DNA from: Streptomyces sp. 11x1
GTDB taxonomy: Bacteria; Actinomycetota; Actinomycetes; Streptomycetales; Streptomycetaceae
Assembly (NCBI RefSeq): GCF_032598905.1
Contig: NZ_CP122458.1
Location: 3,596,001 to 3,660,000 of the forward strand
Reading direction: 5' to 3'
DNA length: 64,000 nucleotides
This document shows, piece by piece, positions 30,909 through 39,800 of this stretch. The notes beneath the pieces were generated by a model. The model had not been told where the DNA came from, ran no database searches, and was given only the letters and a program-made list of their open reading frames with translations. Every line of letters begins with the position of its first letter. The first letter of the stretch is position 1. A program made the translations under genes and the position numbers.

Positions 30909-33155
30909 TCAGTCGCCGCCGGACGAGCCGAGGGTGAGGGTGACCGTCCGCTCCCTGCCGTCCCGCAGCAGGGTGAGCTCCAGACGGTCGCCGGGCCGGT
31001 GGGCGCGGACCTTGACGATCAGTTCGTCCCCGGAGTGGACACGCTGGCCGTCGACCTCGGTGATGACGTCGCCCGAGCGCATCCCCGCCCGGTCGGCGGG
31101 ACCGCCCGAGGTCACCCCCGAACCGCCGCCGTCGCCCCCGTCACCGATACGGGCGCCGTCACCCGAGTAGTCCATGTCGAGGGTGACCCCGATCACCGGA
31201 TGGGTGGCCTTGCCGGTGTTGATCAGCTCCTCGGCGACGCGCTTGCCCTGGTTGATGGGTATCGCGAAACCCAGGCCGATGGAACCGGCCTGTCCGCCGT
31301 CCGACTCGGAGCCGCTGCCGGCGGAGCGGATGGCGCTGTTGATGCCGATCACGCGGGCCTTGCCGTCGAGGAGCGGGCCTCCGGAGTTGCCGGGGTTTAT
31401 CGGCGCGTCGGTCTGCAGCGCGTCCACGTACGACACATCGCTGACGTTCCCGCTCTCGCCGCCGGCCGTGATGGGCCGCTCCTTGGCGCTGATGATGCCG
31501 GAGGTGACGGTGTTGGCCAGGTCGAAGGGGGCGCCGATGGCGACGACCGGGTCGCCGACCCGGACCTCCTCCGAGTTGCCGAGGGGCAGCGGCTTGAGCC
31601 CGCTGACGCCGGAGACCTTGACCACGGCCAGGTCGTAACCGGTGTCCCGGCCGACGATGGTGGCCTTGGCGGTCTCGCCGCCGCTGAAGGTCACCGATAT
31701 GTCGCCGCCGGCTCCGGCGGGGTCGACGACGTGGTTGTTGGTGAGGATGTGGCCGCGTTCGTCCAGGACGAAGCCGGTGCCGGTGCCCTGTGCGCTGTCC
31801 CCGCTCACGTGCAGGGTCACGACGCTGGGCAGGGCGCTGGCGGCGATCCCGGCGACGCTGTCGGGCGCCCGGCCCGTCACCCCGTCGCTGGTCTGCGGCA
31901 GCTCTATCGCCCCGACCCCGCCGTTGCGCTCCAGGTACGCGCCCACGACTCCGCCGACACCGCCGGCCACGACGGCGATCAGCAGGGCCCCGACCAGCAG
32001 CGTCCTGCCCCTGCGCCTGTGCCGCCGCGCCACGTCGTCCACCGCGGCCCCGTTCTGCTGCAGCGACCCCGACCCGGCCCACGGGTCGTAGTTCTGCCAG
32101 GGCCCCCGCGAGCTGTGCGTCGCGGCCTGCGGCGACTGCGCGGCTTGTGCCCCGCCCGCGTAGGGAGGCGGCACCGTCCGCGCCGAGTCGCCGAAGGGCG
32201 GCGGGCCCGGCTGGGAGGGATATGCGTAGGAGGCCCCGGGAGGCGGGGAGCTGTCGGGGTAGGGCGTCGCGGCCGACTGGGACACGTCCGGGAAGGGAGC
32301 GGCGGCGGCCGGCACGGGCGCCTCCGCGTACGAGGCCGCTGGGGCCTGGGGTGCCGCAGGCGTCGGCTGCTGAGCGGTCGCCGGTACGGCGGTGCCGTGG
32401 GCCGGTGCCGTCGGCCGGGCGTCCGCCGCGGGGGCGGAAGCCGTGCCGGAAGCGGGAGCCGTCGCCGGGTGCTGGACCGGCGGAGCGGGCGCCCACGGGC
32501 CGGGCTCGCCGTACGGCGGGGTGCCGTAGGGATCGGGGTCGTGCAGCGGTTTGGGGCGCTCAGAGGGCGCGTCAGAGGCGCTCAGGGCACCTTGCTCACC
32601 CGACGGCCGGGCATCGGCGATAGCGGTGACACCCACGACCGTGGTCGCGGAGGCGGCTGCGGCAGAGGACCCGGAGGTGTCAGAGGCTGTGCTCGCGGCA
32701 CCGGCAGAGGCCACGGCACCGCCGGTACGGCCGCCCTCGGCCTCGACCGACACGCTGCCGGGCTCGGCCACCGAACCGCCCGGCCCGGTCGGCGAGTTCG
32801 TGCCGACCTCCGCGTCGCGCCCCACGCTCGTCCCGGTCGGTCGCTCCAGTTCGAAGTCGCCGTCCGTGTCGACGACCGCGGCGGCGGTCGACGTGGGGGC
32901 GGCCCCGAGCGGGGTCTCGACCGCCGGACGGGCCAGTTGGAAATCGGAGTCGGCCTCGGGCTCGATCCGGGTGTCGGGCCCGACGAGGGCCGTCGCCGTC
33001 GCCGCCGGGCGTTCCAACTCGAAGTCACCCTCGGGGTTTTCCTCACGAGCCGCGTTCGCCGTCGCCCCGATGTGGTCCCCCGCTGTCTCCGCCCCCGCGC
33101 CGTGCGCCCGGGGGCGGCTCCACCACTTCGCCTTCGTGGGCTTCCCCTCGTTCAT
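30909..33155 (-). CDS. htrA: HtrA-type serine protease with long disordered N-terminus
   Basis: A 748-residue membrane-anchored trypsin-like protease. About 385 disordered residues come first, containing three copies of a GDFELERP-type motif. A single helix (LLVGALLIAVVAGGVGGVVG) places the protease outside the membrane. Catalytic His is in LTNNHVVDP (near residue 474), Asp in GYDLAVVKV (near 507) and Ser in PGNSGGPL (near 588). A PDZ domain ends the protein. ATG at 33155 follows GGGGAG. Expected to degrade misfolded exported proteins. It stands after the sigma/anti-sigma pair, which likely controls it. Confidence 0.93.
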   Translation of the reverse strand: MNEGKPTKAKWWSRPRAHGAGAETAGDHIGATANAAREENPEGDFELERPAATATALVGPDTRIEPEADSDFQLARPAVETPLGAAPTSTAAAVVDTDGDFELERPTGTSVGRDAEVGTNSPTGPGGSVAEPGSVSVEAEGGRTGGAVASAGAASTASDTSGSSAAAASATTVVGVTAIADARPSGEQGALSASDAPSERPKPLHDPDPYGTPPYGEPGPWAPAPPVQHPATAPASGTASAPAADARPTAPAHGTAVPATAQQPTPAAPQAPAASYAEAPVPAAAAPFPDVSQSAATPYPDSSPPPGASYAYPSQPGPPPFGDSARTVPPPYAGGAQAAQSPQAATHSSRGPWQNYDPWAGSGSLQQNGAAVDDVARRHRRRGRTLLVGALLIAVVAGGVGGVVGAYLERNGGVGAIELPQTSDGVTGRAPDSVAGIAASALPSVVTLHVSGDSAQGTGTGFVLDERGHILTNNHVVDPAGAGGDISVTFSGGETAKATIVGRDTGYDLAVVKVSGVSGLKPLPLGNSEEVRVGDPVVAIGAPFDLANTVTSGIISAKERPITAGGESGNVSDVSYVDALQTDAPINPGNSGGPLLDGKARVIGINSAIRSAGSGSESDGGQAGSIGLGFAIPINQGKRVAEELINTGKATHPVIGVTLDMDYSGDGARIGDGGDGGGSGVTSGGPADRAGMRSGDVITEVDGQRVHSGDELIVKVRAHRPGDRLELTLLRDGRERTVTLTLGSSGGD

Positions 33156-33297
33156 GTTCTCCCCACACCTAGAGCCTGTCCCAAGGACCGGCCCGCCGCC
33201 CACCGTTCGCCGAGCGCCGCAGGCCGGAACCGGCCCGAGCGGACACGGCCCACTCTGGATTCAACCAGGTTCGCGGGCCGGTGCGCAGAACTCGGGG

Positions 33298-34515
33298 TCA
33301 GCGGAGGACGGGCGAGGTGGGTGTGGGGGACGAGGTGGTGTCGGGGGCCGTCAGCAGGCCCGGACCCGTCAGCTCGGGGGCCGGGGACCAGTCGGTCAGC
33401 TGCAGGGGCGGCGCAGCGGTGAGCGGACGTATGAGCGGTGACATGACGGCGGCACCGGCCAACACAGGGGCGGTCAGCGGGTGTACGGACCTGCGGTCCT
33501 GGCCGGCCGGAGCGGGGACCCCGGGCAGCAGGGGCGCGGAGATCTCCGTCGGGGCGACGGGCACCTGGCCCAGGGACTGCTGGCCCTGTCCGAGGAGCGG
33601 CCCGACGGTGCCCCGACGGCGCTGCGCCTCGGGCGTCGGAACCGTGCCCGAGGCCTGGGTCCGCAGCGGGGTGACATTGCTGCCGGTGCCGGAAGCGCCG
33701 CGGGCGTCGGCCGTCTCGACGGGCATGCCGTTGGTCACGCCGCCGAGGGCGATCGCGGCCAGCGACACTGCGCCCGCCGCCACGAAGGCGAACCGCATGC
33801 CGCGCGAGGCCGAACGCTCGGCCTCCTGCCGGCTCACGTCGTGGATGCGAAAGCCACGGTTGCCCAGGGCCCCTCTGTCGCTTCCGCCGTCCCGGTCGCC
33901 GCCGGTTCTCTCCGTACGGCCCGGGCGGTCGTCCGCGCCGCCGGAGAGGCCTCGTGCGCCGCCCAGGAAGCCACGGTCGCCCAGGGCCCCCCGGTCACCG
34001 AGGAAGCCACGGCCGCTCAGGAAGCCGCGGTCACCGAGGAACCCACGGCCGCCGGAGGCTCCTCGGCCGCCGCCGAGCAGTCCGCGGCCTTCCGACGGCG
34101 TCAGCGCGCCGCCGTGTGGTCCCGACGGGACGTATCCGAAGGAGTCGCCGGAGCCGAAGACCCCGAAGTCGGCGAAGTCCCGGGAGTCGGGTTCACCGAG
34201 CAGGCCCGGCCCACCGGCCGTACCTCCGAGTCTTCCGCCGAAGCCGCCGGACAGCGGTGAGCCGCCGTCACCGGCGCCGCCCGCCGGCAGCATCTGGAGG
34301 CGGGCGAGGAAGCTCTCGGAGGGAGGCGGCGGGGCGGCCTCCGCGAAGACGTTCTTCAGGCGGCGCTGTTCGTCCGCCTCCGATTTGCACTTCGCGCAGG
34401 TGGCGAGATGTGCCAGGACGCGGTCTCGCGCCTCATGACCGAGCTCTCCGTCGACCAGGGCGGAGAGACGGTCTCCCAGGTGCTGCTCGGCAGGCGTAGG
34501 ACGGGATCCACTCAC
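33298..34515 (-). CDS. Zinc-binding anti-sigma factor (RseA/RsrA-type) with long extension
   Basis: A 405-residue protein. The N-terminal anti-sigma domain carries the ZAS zinc motif HxxxCxxC as H36-C40-C43 (AHLATCAKC). After it come Gly/Arg repeats of RGFLGDRG type, one transmembrane helix near residue 230 ([19 protein letters not shown]) and a Pro-rich external part. Canonical members have about 100-150 residues, so the rest is an expansion. It overlaps the sigma gene by 4 bases (GTGA), guaranteeing balanced synthesis. It should sequester the sigma factor until an envelope or thiol signal releases it. Confidence 0.9.
   Translation of the reverse strand: MSGSRPTPAEQHLGDRLSALVDGELGHEARDRVLAHLATCAKCKSEADEQRRLKNVFAEAAPPPPSESFLARLQMLPAGGAGDGGSPLSGGFGGRLGGTAGGPGLLGEPDSRDFADFGVFGSGDSFGYVPSGPHGGALTPSEGRGLLGGGRGASGGRGFLGDRGFLSGRGFLGDRGALGDRGFLGGARGLSGGADDRPGRTERTGGDRDGGSDRGALGNRGFRIHDVSRQEAERSASRGMRFAFVAAGAVSLAAIALGGVTNGMPVETADARGASGTGSNVTPLRTQASGTVPTPEAQRRRGTVGPLLGQGQQSLGQVPVAPTEISAPLLPGVPAPAGQDRRSVHPLTAPVLAGAAVMSPLIRPLTAAPPLQLTDWSPAPELTGPGLLTAPDTTSSPTPTSPVLR
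33963..34060. repeat. Imperfect repeats encoding RGFLGDRG in the anti-sigma gene
   Basis: Several near-identical segments of the type aggaagccacggtcgcc (on the plus strand) are spaced about 36 bases apart. They encode the glycine/arginine repeats of the anti-sigma linker. Confidence 0.65.
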
Positions 34516-35300
34516 GCGGTCGCGCCCCCTCCTCCCAGCACGGCCACCCGGGGCACCGCGAACCCGCGGCGCTGCTCGGCCCGGGCCTCCGGGGAGCGGT
34601 GCGCGAGGGCCTTGCGGAGCTGGGAGCGGCCACGGTGGATCCGGGAGCGGACCGTGCCGAGCTTGACGCCCAGGGTCGCGGCGATCTCCTCGTACGACAG
34701 TCCTTCGATGTCGCAGAGGACGACGGCGGCGCGGAACTCGGGTGCCAGGGTGTCGAGCGCCTGCTGGACGTCGGCGTCGAAGTGCGCGTCGTTGAAGATC
34801 TGCTGCGGGGTGGGCTCACGGCTGGGCAGGCGCTCGGCCGCGTCGTCCCCGAGGGCGTCGAAGCGGATGCGCTGCTTGCGGCGGACCATGTCCAGGAAGA
34901 GGTTGGTGGTGATGCGGTGCAGCCAGCCCTCGAAGGTGCCGGGCGTGTAGGTCGAAAGGGAGCGGAAGACGCGGACGAAGACCTCCTGGGTGAGATCCTC
35001 GGCGTCGTGCTGGTTGCCGGTCAGACGGTAGGCGAGCCGGTACACGCGGCCGCTGTGGGTGCTGACGATCTCCTCCCAGGTGGGCGGAGTCCACGCCTGT
35101 GCGTGCGCGTCCGTGGTGAAGGTCGCGGTCTGTGCTCCGCCCGAGGCGGGAGCGTCGGCGTGGCTGTGGTCAGCGGTGTCGTTCACGGATTTCGGCCTAC
35201 CTGCCGATCCGAGAAAGCGCCGCAGCACTCCTCCCCGATCCACAGGCGCAGCCGCACCTCCCCTGTCGGCTCTGGTGGTGTCCAGTGGAGCCCCTACCAT
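34512..35300 (-). CDS. ECF-family RNA polymerase sigma factor
   Basis: A 262-residue extracytoplasmic-function sigma factor. Region 2 is visible as [20 protein letters not shown] and [17 protein letters not shown], region 4 as [20 protein letters not shown]. The first about 80 residues are a non-conserved extension. ATG at 35300 has GAGGT just upstream; the frame continues to 35474 but uses rare CTA, AAA and TAT codons there, so that part is leader. It is equivalent to mycobacterial SigE (Rv1221) by neighbours, not to Streptomyces SigE of the cell-wall response. Probable targets are itself and the downstream genes. Confidence 0.9.
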   Translation of the reverse strand: MVGAPLDTTRADRGGAAAPVDRGGVLRRFLGSAGRPKSVNDTADHSHADAPASGGAQTATFTTDAHAQAWTPPTWEEIVSTHSGRVYRLAYRLTGNQHDAEDLTQEVFVRVFRSLSTYTPGTFEGWLHRITTNLFLDMVRRKQRIRFDALGDDAAERLPSREPTPQQIFNDAHFDADVQQALDTLAPEFRAAVVLCDIEGLSYEEIAATLGVKLGTVRSRIHRGRSQLRKALAHRSPEARAEQRRGFAVPRVAVLGGGGATA

Positions 35301-35307
35301 AGCCACC

Positions 35308-35345
35308 TCGCCCGTTAGCTCCGGATAAGCGGATTTATAAGAAAT
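35308..35345 (-). promoter_or_regulatory. Possible promoter of the ECF sigma gene
   Basis: On the minus strand TATAAA (35339-35334) sits in an AT-rich island about 34 bases before the start codon. No matching -35 box was found, so this is only a candidate -10. Confidence 0.3.
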
Positions 35346-35567
35346 TGATGTGCGCCGCTGTGGCTCGTCCGGCTGACGCGGCCCGTCGGGCTTGGTCAGC
35401 AGCCGCGTCGATACGCGGCCCTGCTCGTCGGATCGATCCATCCCGTGCCCCCCGTCGCGGCCCCCGTCACTCACTCATCCCTTTAAACGACCGGTCCCAT
35501 CAGCAGGTTCCCGACGGCAACGGATACAGTCACGCCCAGGCAACCACGGGGACATAAGGAGAGGGTC

Positions 35568-36200
35568 ATTACCGGCAACCGGCTGACGAGCTGGGCGTTC
35601 GCCGACGCCTTTGTCGCCGAGGACGACGCGCTGCGCTGGGCCCGGGAACGGGCCCAGGAGGCAGGGCTGCGCTCGGTGTCGCCCGGCACGGGCGCCGCGC
35701 TGCGGGTGCTCGCCGCCACCGTGGACGCGAAGGCCGTGGCGGAGATCGGGACCGGGACCGGTGTCTCCGGGATCCATCTGCTGCACGGCATGCGGCCCGA
35801 CGGGGTGCTGACCACCGTGGATCCGGAGCCGGAGCACCAGCAGTTCGCCCGGCAGGCGTTCCGCGCGTCCGGCTTCGCCAGCAACCGCGCACGCTTCATC
35901 CCGGGGCACGCCCTGGACGTGCTGCCCCGGCTCGCGGACTCCGGGTACGACCTGGTCTTCTGCGACGGCGACCGGCTGGAGAGCCTCGACTACCTCGCCG
36001 AATCGTTGCGCCTGCTCAGGCCCGGTGGCCTGGTGGCGTTCGAGGGTGTGTTCGCCAGTGGCCGGACGGTGGACTCCAATCCGCAGCCCACCGAGGTCAT
36101 ACGACTGCGGGAGCTGTTGCGCACGGTCCGGGAGAGTTCCGAACTCGTGCCGTCCCTGCTCCCGGTGGGCGACGGCCTGCTGTGCGCGGTCAAGCGCTGA
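35568..36200 (+). CDS. Class I SAM-dependent O-methyltransferase, probable ATT start
   Basis: A 210-residue methyltransferase close to the catechol O-methyltransferase type. SAM-binding motif VAEIGTGTGVSG, then VDPEPEHQQFARQAF, DLVFCDGDRLESLDYL and LLRPGGLVAFEGV. Codons coding TGNRLTSWAFADAF lie directly after AAGGAGAGGGTC, but no ATG, GTG or TTG is in frame; the ATT at 35568 has ideal spacing and is the best start. A CTG at 35583 is the alternative. Substrate unknown. It is divergent from the sigma gene, as Rv1220c is from sigE. Confidence 0.82.
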   Translation: MTGNRLTSWAFADAFVAEDDALRWARERAQEAGLRSVSPGTGAALRVLAATVDAKAVAEIGTGTGVSGIHLLHGMRPDGVLTTVDPEPEHQQFARQAFRASGFASNRARFIPGHALDVLPRLADSGYDLVFCDGDRLESLDYLAESLRLLRPGGLVAFEGVFASGRTVDSNPQPTEVIRLRELLRTVRESSELVPSLLPVGDGLLCAVKR

Positions 36201-36250
36201 GCGGCTCCCCACAACCCGGCCGGCCCCCGAGCACGTCCCCGGTACGACAG

Positions 36251-36284
36251 CGCCCCGGCGCCGCCGAGGGGCGGTGCCGGGGCG
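36251..36284. terminator. Hairpin between convergent genes
   Basis: CGCCCCGGCGCCGCC pairs with GGCGGTGCCGGGGCG across a short loop, with one mismatch. It separates the methyltransferase and the DUF3117 gene. Confidence 0.75.
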
Positions 36285-36311
36285 ACTGAAAGGGTATGGT
36301 CGCTACGCGCG

Positions 36312-36479
36312 TCAGCCGACGACCTTCTTGAGGGCATCACCGAGGGCGTCGGCCTCGTCAGGGGTCAGCTCGACGACGAGCCGACCGCCGCCTTCGAGCG
36401 GAACGCGCATGACGATGCCCCGCCCCTCCTTGGTCACCTCGAGCGGGCCATCGCCCGTCCGCGGCTTCATGGCCGCCAT
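36312..36479 (-). CDS. DUF3117 protein
   Basis: A 55-residue DUF3117 protein, full length: MAAMKPRTGDGPLEVTKEGR at the start, then RGIVMRVPLEGGGRLVVEL. ATG at 36479 is preceded by GGAAGGGG. Function unknown; the family is universal in actinobacteria (Rv1211 in mycobacteria). Confidence 0.93.
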   Translation of the reverse strand: MAAMKPRTGDGPLEVTKEGRGIVMRVPLEGGGRLVVELTPDEADALGDALKKVVG

Positions 36480-36854
36480 GCTCGTACCCCTTCCTGAAAC
36501 CAGCTCATCGCCAAGCCGACGGCCCGGGAGGGCAGGCGCGGGCCCACCTGGGGACACGCGACACCGGCATCGAACACATTGCTTCCAGGCCATTATCCCG
36601 CATCTCATGACCCGATGACCAACATCGGTCGGCATCGCTTGGGCAACGCGCGCGAGCAAAACCACCCAATTCGGCGGTGTGACTGCGATACTGCGCCACC
36701 GCACGGTCCCGGGTGGGCGCTCGCCCATTGGTGATTCTTTGACGCAGGTCACACGTCCGGGTCCGGCCACCGCCCGTGAACTCCGCCATGCTGTGCTGTG
36801 ACGAGGGCGTACCGACCAGTACGTCACCTGCCGCGACACCGGAGGGGAAACACC
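36480..36854. other. Divergent 375-base region
   Basis: Carries the promoters of the DUF3117 and enoyl-CoA hydratase genes. A TTGACG lies at 36739-36744 on the plus strand without a convincing -10 at the right distance. No gene seen. Confidence 0.5.
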
Positions 36855-37646
36855 ATGGCCGACACCGTGCTCTACGAGGTGCACGACGGACTCGCGAAGA
36901 TCACGCTGAACCGCCCCGAGGCGATGAACGCGCTGAACATCGCGACGAAGGTCGCACTGCGGGAGGCCGTGGAGGAGGCCGCCGGGGACGACGCGGTGCG
37001 GGCGGTGCTGCTGACGGCCGCCGGGGAGCGGGCGTTCTGTGTGGGCCAGGACCTCAAGGAGCACATCGGGCTGCTGATCGAGGGCTCGGGGGAGGTCATG
37101 AGTACGGTCAAGGAGCACTACAACCCCGTGGTGAAGGCGCTCACGAGCATGGCGAAGCCCGTGGTGGCCGGGGTCAACGGCGTCGCGGCCGGGGCCGGTC
37201 TGGGCTTCGCGCTCGCGGCGGACTACCGGGTGGTCGCCGACACGGCCTCGTTCAACACGTCCTTCGCCGGGGTGGCGCTCACGGCCGACTCCGGGGTCTC
37301 GTGGACCCTGCCGCGGGTGATCGGCCCGGGCCGTGCAGCCGACCTGCTGCTGTTCCCGCGCAGCATCAAGGCGCAGGAGGCGTACGAGCTGGGGATCGCG
37401 AACCGGATCGTTCCGGCGGCCTCGCTGCACGCCGCCGCCGAGGAGGTGGCGCGGATGCTTGCCGGGGGGCCGACCGTGGCGTACGCGGCGATCAAGGAGG
37501 CCGTGGCGTACGGGTTCACCCACTCGCTGGCCGAGACGCTGGAGAAGGAAGACGAGCTCCAGACTCGCGCGGGGGCGTCGGAGGACCACCAGATCGCTGT
37601 GCGGGCCTTCGTGAACAAGGAAGAGCCGAAGTACTTGGGGCGGTGA
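36855..37646 (+). CDS. Enoyl-CoA hydratase/isomerase (PaaG-like)
   Basis: A 263-residue crotonase-fold enzyme. The oxyanion-hole segments are ERAFCVGQDLKEH and VAGVNGVAAGAGLGFALAAD, and the active-site acidic position lies in SFAGVALTADSGVSW. The D at ADSG matches 1,2-epoxyphenylacetyl-CoA isomerase-type members rather than short-chain hydratases with two Glu. Its substrate remains open. ATG at 36855 follows GGAGGGGAAA. It is absent from the mycobacterial order and is an addition here. Confidence 0.88.
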   Translation: MADTVLYEVHDGLAKITLNRPEAMNALNIATKVALREAVEEAAGDDAVRAVLLTAAGERAFCVGQDLKEHIGLLIEGSGEVMSTVKEHYNPVVKALTSMAKPVVAGVNGVAAGAGLGFALAADYRVVADTASFNTSFAGVALTADSGVSWTLPRVIGPGRAADLLLFPRSIKAQEAYELGIANRIVPAASLHAAAEEVARMLAGGPTVAYAAIKEAVAYGFTHSLAETLEKEDELQTRAGASEDHQIAVRAFVNKEEPKYLGR

Positions 37647-37673
37647 CGGTGCACAGGATCCTGCGGTTCCGAT

Positions 37674-37728
37674 GTGGTTGGTCGCGCCCACGCGGCGGAG
37701 CCGCAGGTGTCACAGCCCCGCGCCCCTA
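37674..37728. repeat. Dispersed GC-rich element, long variant (copy H)
   Basis: GTGGTTGGTCGCGCCCACGC, a GCGGCGGAGCCGC hairpin, then ACAGCCCCGCGCCCCTAG. It shares the CCCGCGCCCCT end with the shorter copies but has a different left half. It lies between the convergent hydratase and tag genes. Confidence 0.75.
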
Positions 37729-38316
37729 GGCCGGCGCGCTTCTCGCCACACATGTCTCCAAGTGGTCGTTCACCAGGCCGCACGCCTGCATCAGGGCGTA
37801 TGCCGTCGTCGGGCCCACGAAGCGGATGCCTCGTTTCTTCAGGGACTTGGACAGGGCCGTGGACTCGGGGGTGACCGCCGGGACGTCCGCGAGGGTTCGC
37901 GGGGCCGGGCGGGTCGCCGGGTCCGGGGCGTGGGACCAGATCAGCTCGTCCAGCTCGCCGGAGGTCCAGGTGGACAGTTCGCGGGCGTTGGCGATCGTCG
38001 CCTCGATCTTGGCGCGGTTGCGGATGATGCCGGGGTCGGCGAGGAGACGCTCCTGGTCGGCCTCGGTGAACAGGGCGACCGAGGCGATCTTGAAGTCGGC
38101 GAAGGCGGAACGGAAGCCCTCGCGGCGGCGCAGGATGGTGATCCAGGAGAGGCCGGACTGGAAGGCCTCCAGGCAGAGCCGCTCGTACAGCGCGTCGTCG
38201 CCGTGGACCTGGCGGCCCCACTCCTGGTCGTGGTACGCGACGTAGTCCTCGGTGGACAGGGCCCAGGGGCAGCGCGGGGCGCCGTCGGAGCCGGGCAGGG
38301 CGGTGCCGTCGCTCAC
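37726..38316 (-). CDS. tag: DNA-3-methyladenine glycosylase I
   Basis: A 196-residue Tag enzyme that removes 3-methyladenine from alkylated DNA. Seen: zinc-site and base-pocket region CPWALSTEDYVAYHDQEWG, LCLEAFQSGLSWITILRRRE and SLKKRGIRFVGPTTAYALMQ, with C-terminal His/Cys (NDHLETC) completing the zinc snap. GTG at 38316 overlaps the upstream gene's stop by 4 bases (GTGA). Same pairing with the DivIVA-like gene as Rv1209-Rv1210. Confidence 0.93.
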   Translation of the reverse strand: MSDGTALPGSDGAPRCPWALSTEDYVAYHDQEWGRQVHGDDALYERLCLEAFQSGLSWITILRRREGFRSAFADFKIASVALFTEADQERLLADPGIIRNRAKIEATIANARELSTWTSGELDELIWSHAPDPATRPAPRTLADVPAVTPESTALSKSLKKRGIRFVGPTTAYALMQACGLVNDHLETCVARSAPA

Positions 38317-38663
38317 CGGTGGTCGCCCTCCTCCGGCTTGTGCAGCGAGGTCGCGGTCGCCGCGCGGGCGCCCGCGAGCGCGGACTCCAGGTCGGCGATC
38401 CGGGCATCCCGCTCGGCGATCTCGGCGCTGAGGCGGCCGAGGGCGTCGTCCACGTCCACCATGCGGTAGCCGCGGACGGCGACCGGGAAGCGGAGCGCCT
38501 CGACGTCGGCGCGGTTGACCGGGCGGTCCGCCGGCAACGGGTCCTGGAGCCGCTCGCCCTGGGCCTCCGGCAGCACCGCGTTGTCGCCGCCGCCGACCAC
38601 GGCGAGCGTCACCGCGGCGACCACGACGGCGAGCGCGACGACCAGGAACAAGAACATGAACAT
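38313..38663 (-). CDS. DivIVA-domain membrane protein
   Basis: A 116-residue protein with an N-terminal helix (FMFLFLVVALAVVVAAVTLAVV) and a DivIVA-like segment (FPVAVRGYRMVDVDDALGRL) leading into a short coiled coil (EIAERDARIADLESAL). DivIVA domains bind curved membranes and mark division sites or poles; a one-helix small member may be an accessory. ATG at 38663. It is translationally coupled to tag and divergent from folP2. Confidence 0.82.
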   Translation of the reverse strand: MFMFLFLVVALAVVVAAVTLAVVGGGDNAVLPEAQGERLQDPLPADRPVNRADVEALRFPVAVRGYRMVDVDDALGRLSAEIAERDARIADLESALAGARAATATSLHKPEEGDHR

Positions 38664-38782
38664 CGCTGGGTCCCCTCGAGTGTGTTCGGCTCCGATCGTG
38701 CCATGCGAGTCTGACAGTTAAGGTCGCAGGCGGTCGGGCAAGGCCGACGATCGACGGAACGTACTGGGAGAGGTCACAGCGG

Positions 38783-39643
38783 ATGCTCAGGCTGGGCAAG
38801 CGGGAATTCGGCCCGCACGAGCCGGTGATCATGGCGATCGTGAACCGGACGCCGGACTCCTTCTACGACCAAGGGGCGACCTTCCGCGACGAGCCGGCGC
38901 TCGCGCGCGTGGAGCAGGCGGTCGCCGACGGCGCGGCCATCATCGACGTCGGCGGGGTGAAGGCCGGTCCCGGGGAGGAAGTGACCGCGGCGGAGGAGGC
39001 GCGGCGGACCGTGGGGTTCGTCGCGGAGGTGCGGCGGCGGTTCCCCGACGTGATCATCAGCGTCGACACCTGGCGGCACGAGGTCGGTGAGGCCGTGTGC
39101 GAGGCCGGGGCGGATCTGCTCAACGACGCGTGGGGCGGGGTCGATCCCCGGCTCGCGGAGGTCGCGGCGCGGTATCGGGTGGGGCTGGTGTGTACGCACG
39201 CGGGCGGGGCCCAGCCGCGTACCCGGCCGCACCGGGTCGAGTACGACGACGTGATGGCCGACGTGTTGCGGGTGACCGTGGGGCTGGCGGAGCGGGCGGT
39301 GGCCTTGGGGGTGCCCCGGGAGTCCGTGCTGATCGATCCGGGGCACGACTTCGGGAAGAACACACGGCACGGTCTGGAGGCGACTCGGCGGTTGGGGGAG
39401 ATGGTCGCCACGGGGTGGCCGGTGTTGGTGTCGCTGTCCAACAAGGACTTCGTGGGGGAGACGTTGGACAAGCCGGTGAAGGAGCGGGTGGTGGGGACGT
39501 TGGCGACCACTGCCGTGTCGGCCTGGTTGGGGGCTCAGGTGTATCGGGTGCATGAGGTGGCTGAGACTCGGCAGGTGGTGGAGATGGTGGGGGCGATCGC
39601 GGGGTGGCGGGAGCCCGCCGTTGCCCGGCGGGGGCTCGCCTAG
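38783..39643 (+). CDS. folP2: Dihydropteroate synthase homologue (FolP2-type)
   Basis: A 286-residue DHPS-fold protein. Signatures: IMAIVNRTPDSFYD (usually NVTPDSF, here NRTPDSF), ADGAAIIDVGGVKAGPGEE in place of the usual DIGGESTRP, and VLIDPGHDFGKN. The altered substrate-loop residues mark the FolP2 paralogue, whose role in folate synthesis is doubtful and which is not the main sulfonamide target. ATG at 38783 follows GGGAGAGG. It is divergent from the DivIVA-like/tag pair. Confidence 0.88.
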   Translation: MLRLGKREFGPHEPVIMAIVNRTPDSFYDQGATFRDEPALARVEQAVADGAAIIDVGGVKAGPGEEVTAAEEARRTVGFVAEVRRRFPDVIISVDTWRHEVGEAVCEAGADLLNDAWGGVDPRLAEVAARYRVGLVCTHAGGAQPRTRPHRVEYDDVMADVLRVTVGLAERAVALGVPRESVLIDPGHDFGKNTRHGLEATRRLGEMVATGWPVLVSLSNKDFVGETLDKPVKERVVGTLATTAVSAWLGAQVYRVHEVAETRQVVEMVGAIAGWREPAVARRGLA

Positions 39644-39751
39644 ATCTTCTTTCGCCCCCGCCGCCCCTACCCGTCCCATCTCCACCCAGGGGGCTACGCG
39701 CCCCCTTCGGCCCCCGCGTCAGAGATTCGGGGCTCCGCCCCGGACCCCGTT

Positions 39752-39800
39752 CGCGCAGTTCCCCGCGCCCCTTATGCGCGCAGTTCCCCGCGTCCCCTAG
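39752..39800. repeat. Two tandem copies of the dispersed GC-rich element (copy F)
   Basis: CGCGCAGTTCCCCGCGCCCC (39752-39771) and GCGCGCAGTTCCCCGCGTCC (39776-39795) lie five bases apart. Before them TTCGGGGCTCCGCCCCGGA forms a hairpin. The whole gap between folP2 and the LOG gene (39644-39796) holds nothing else. Confidence 0.88.
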
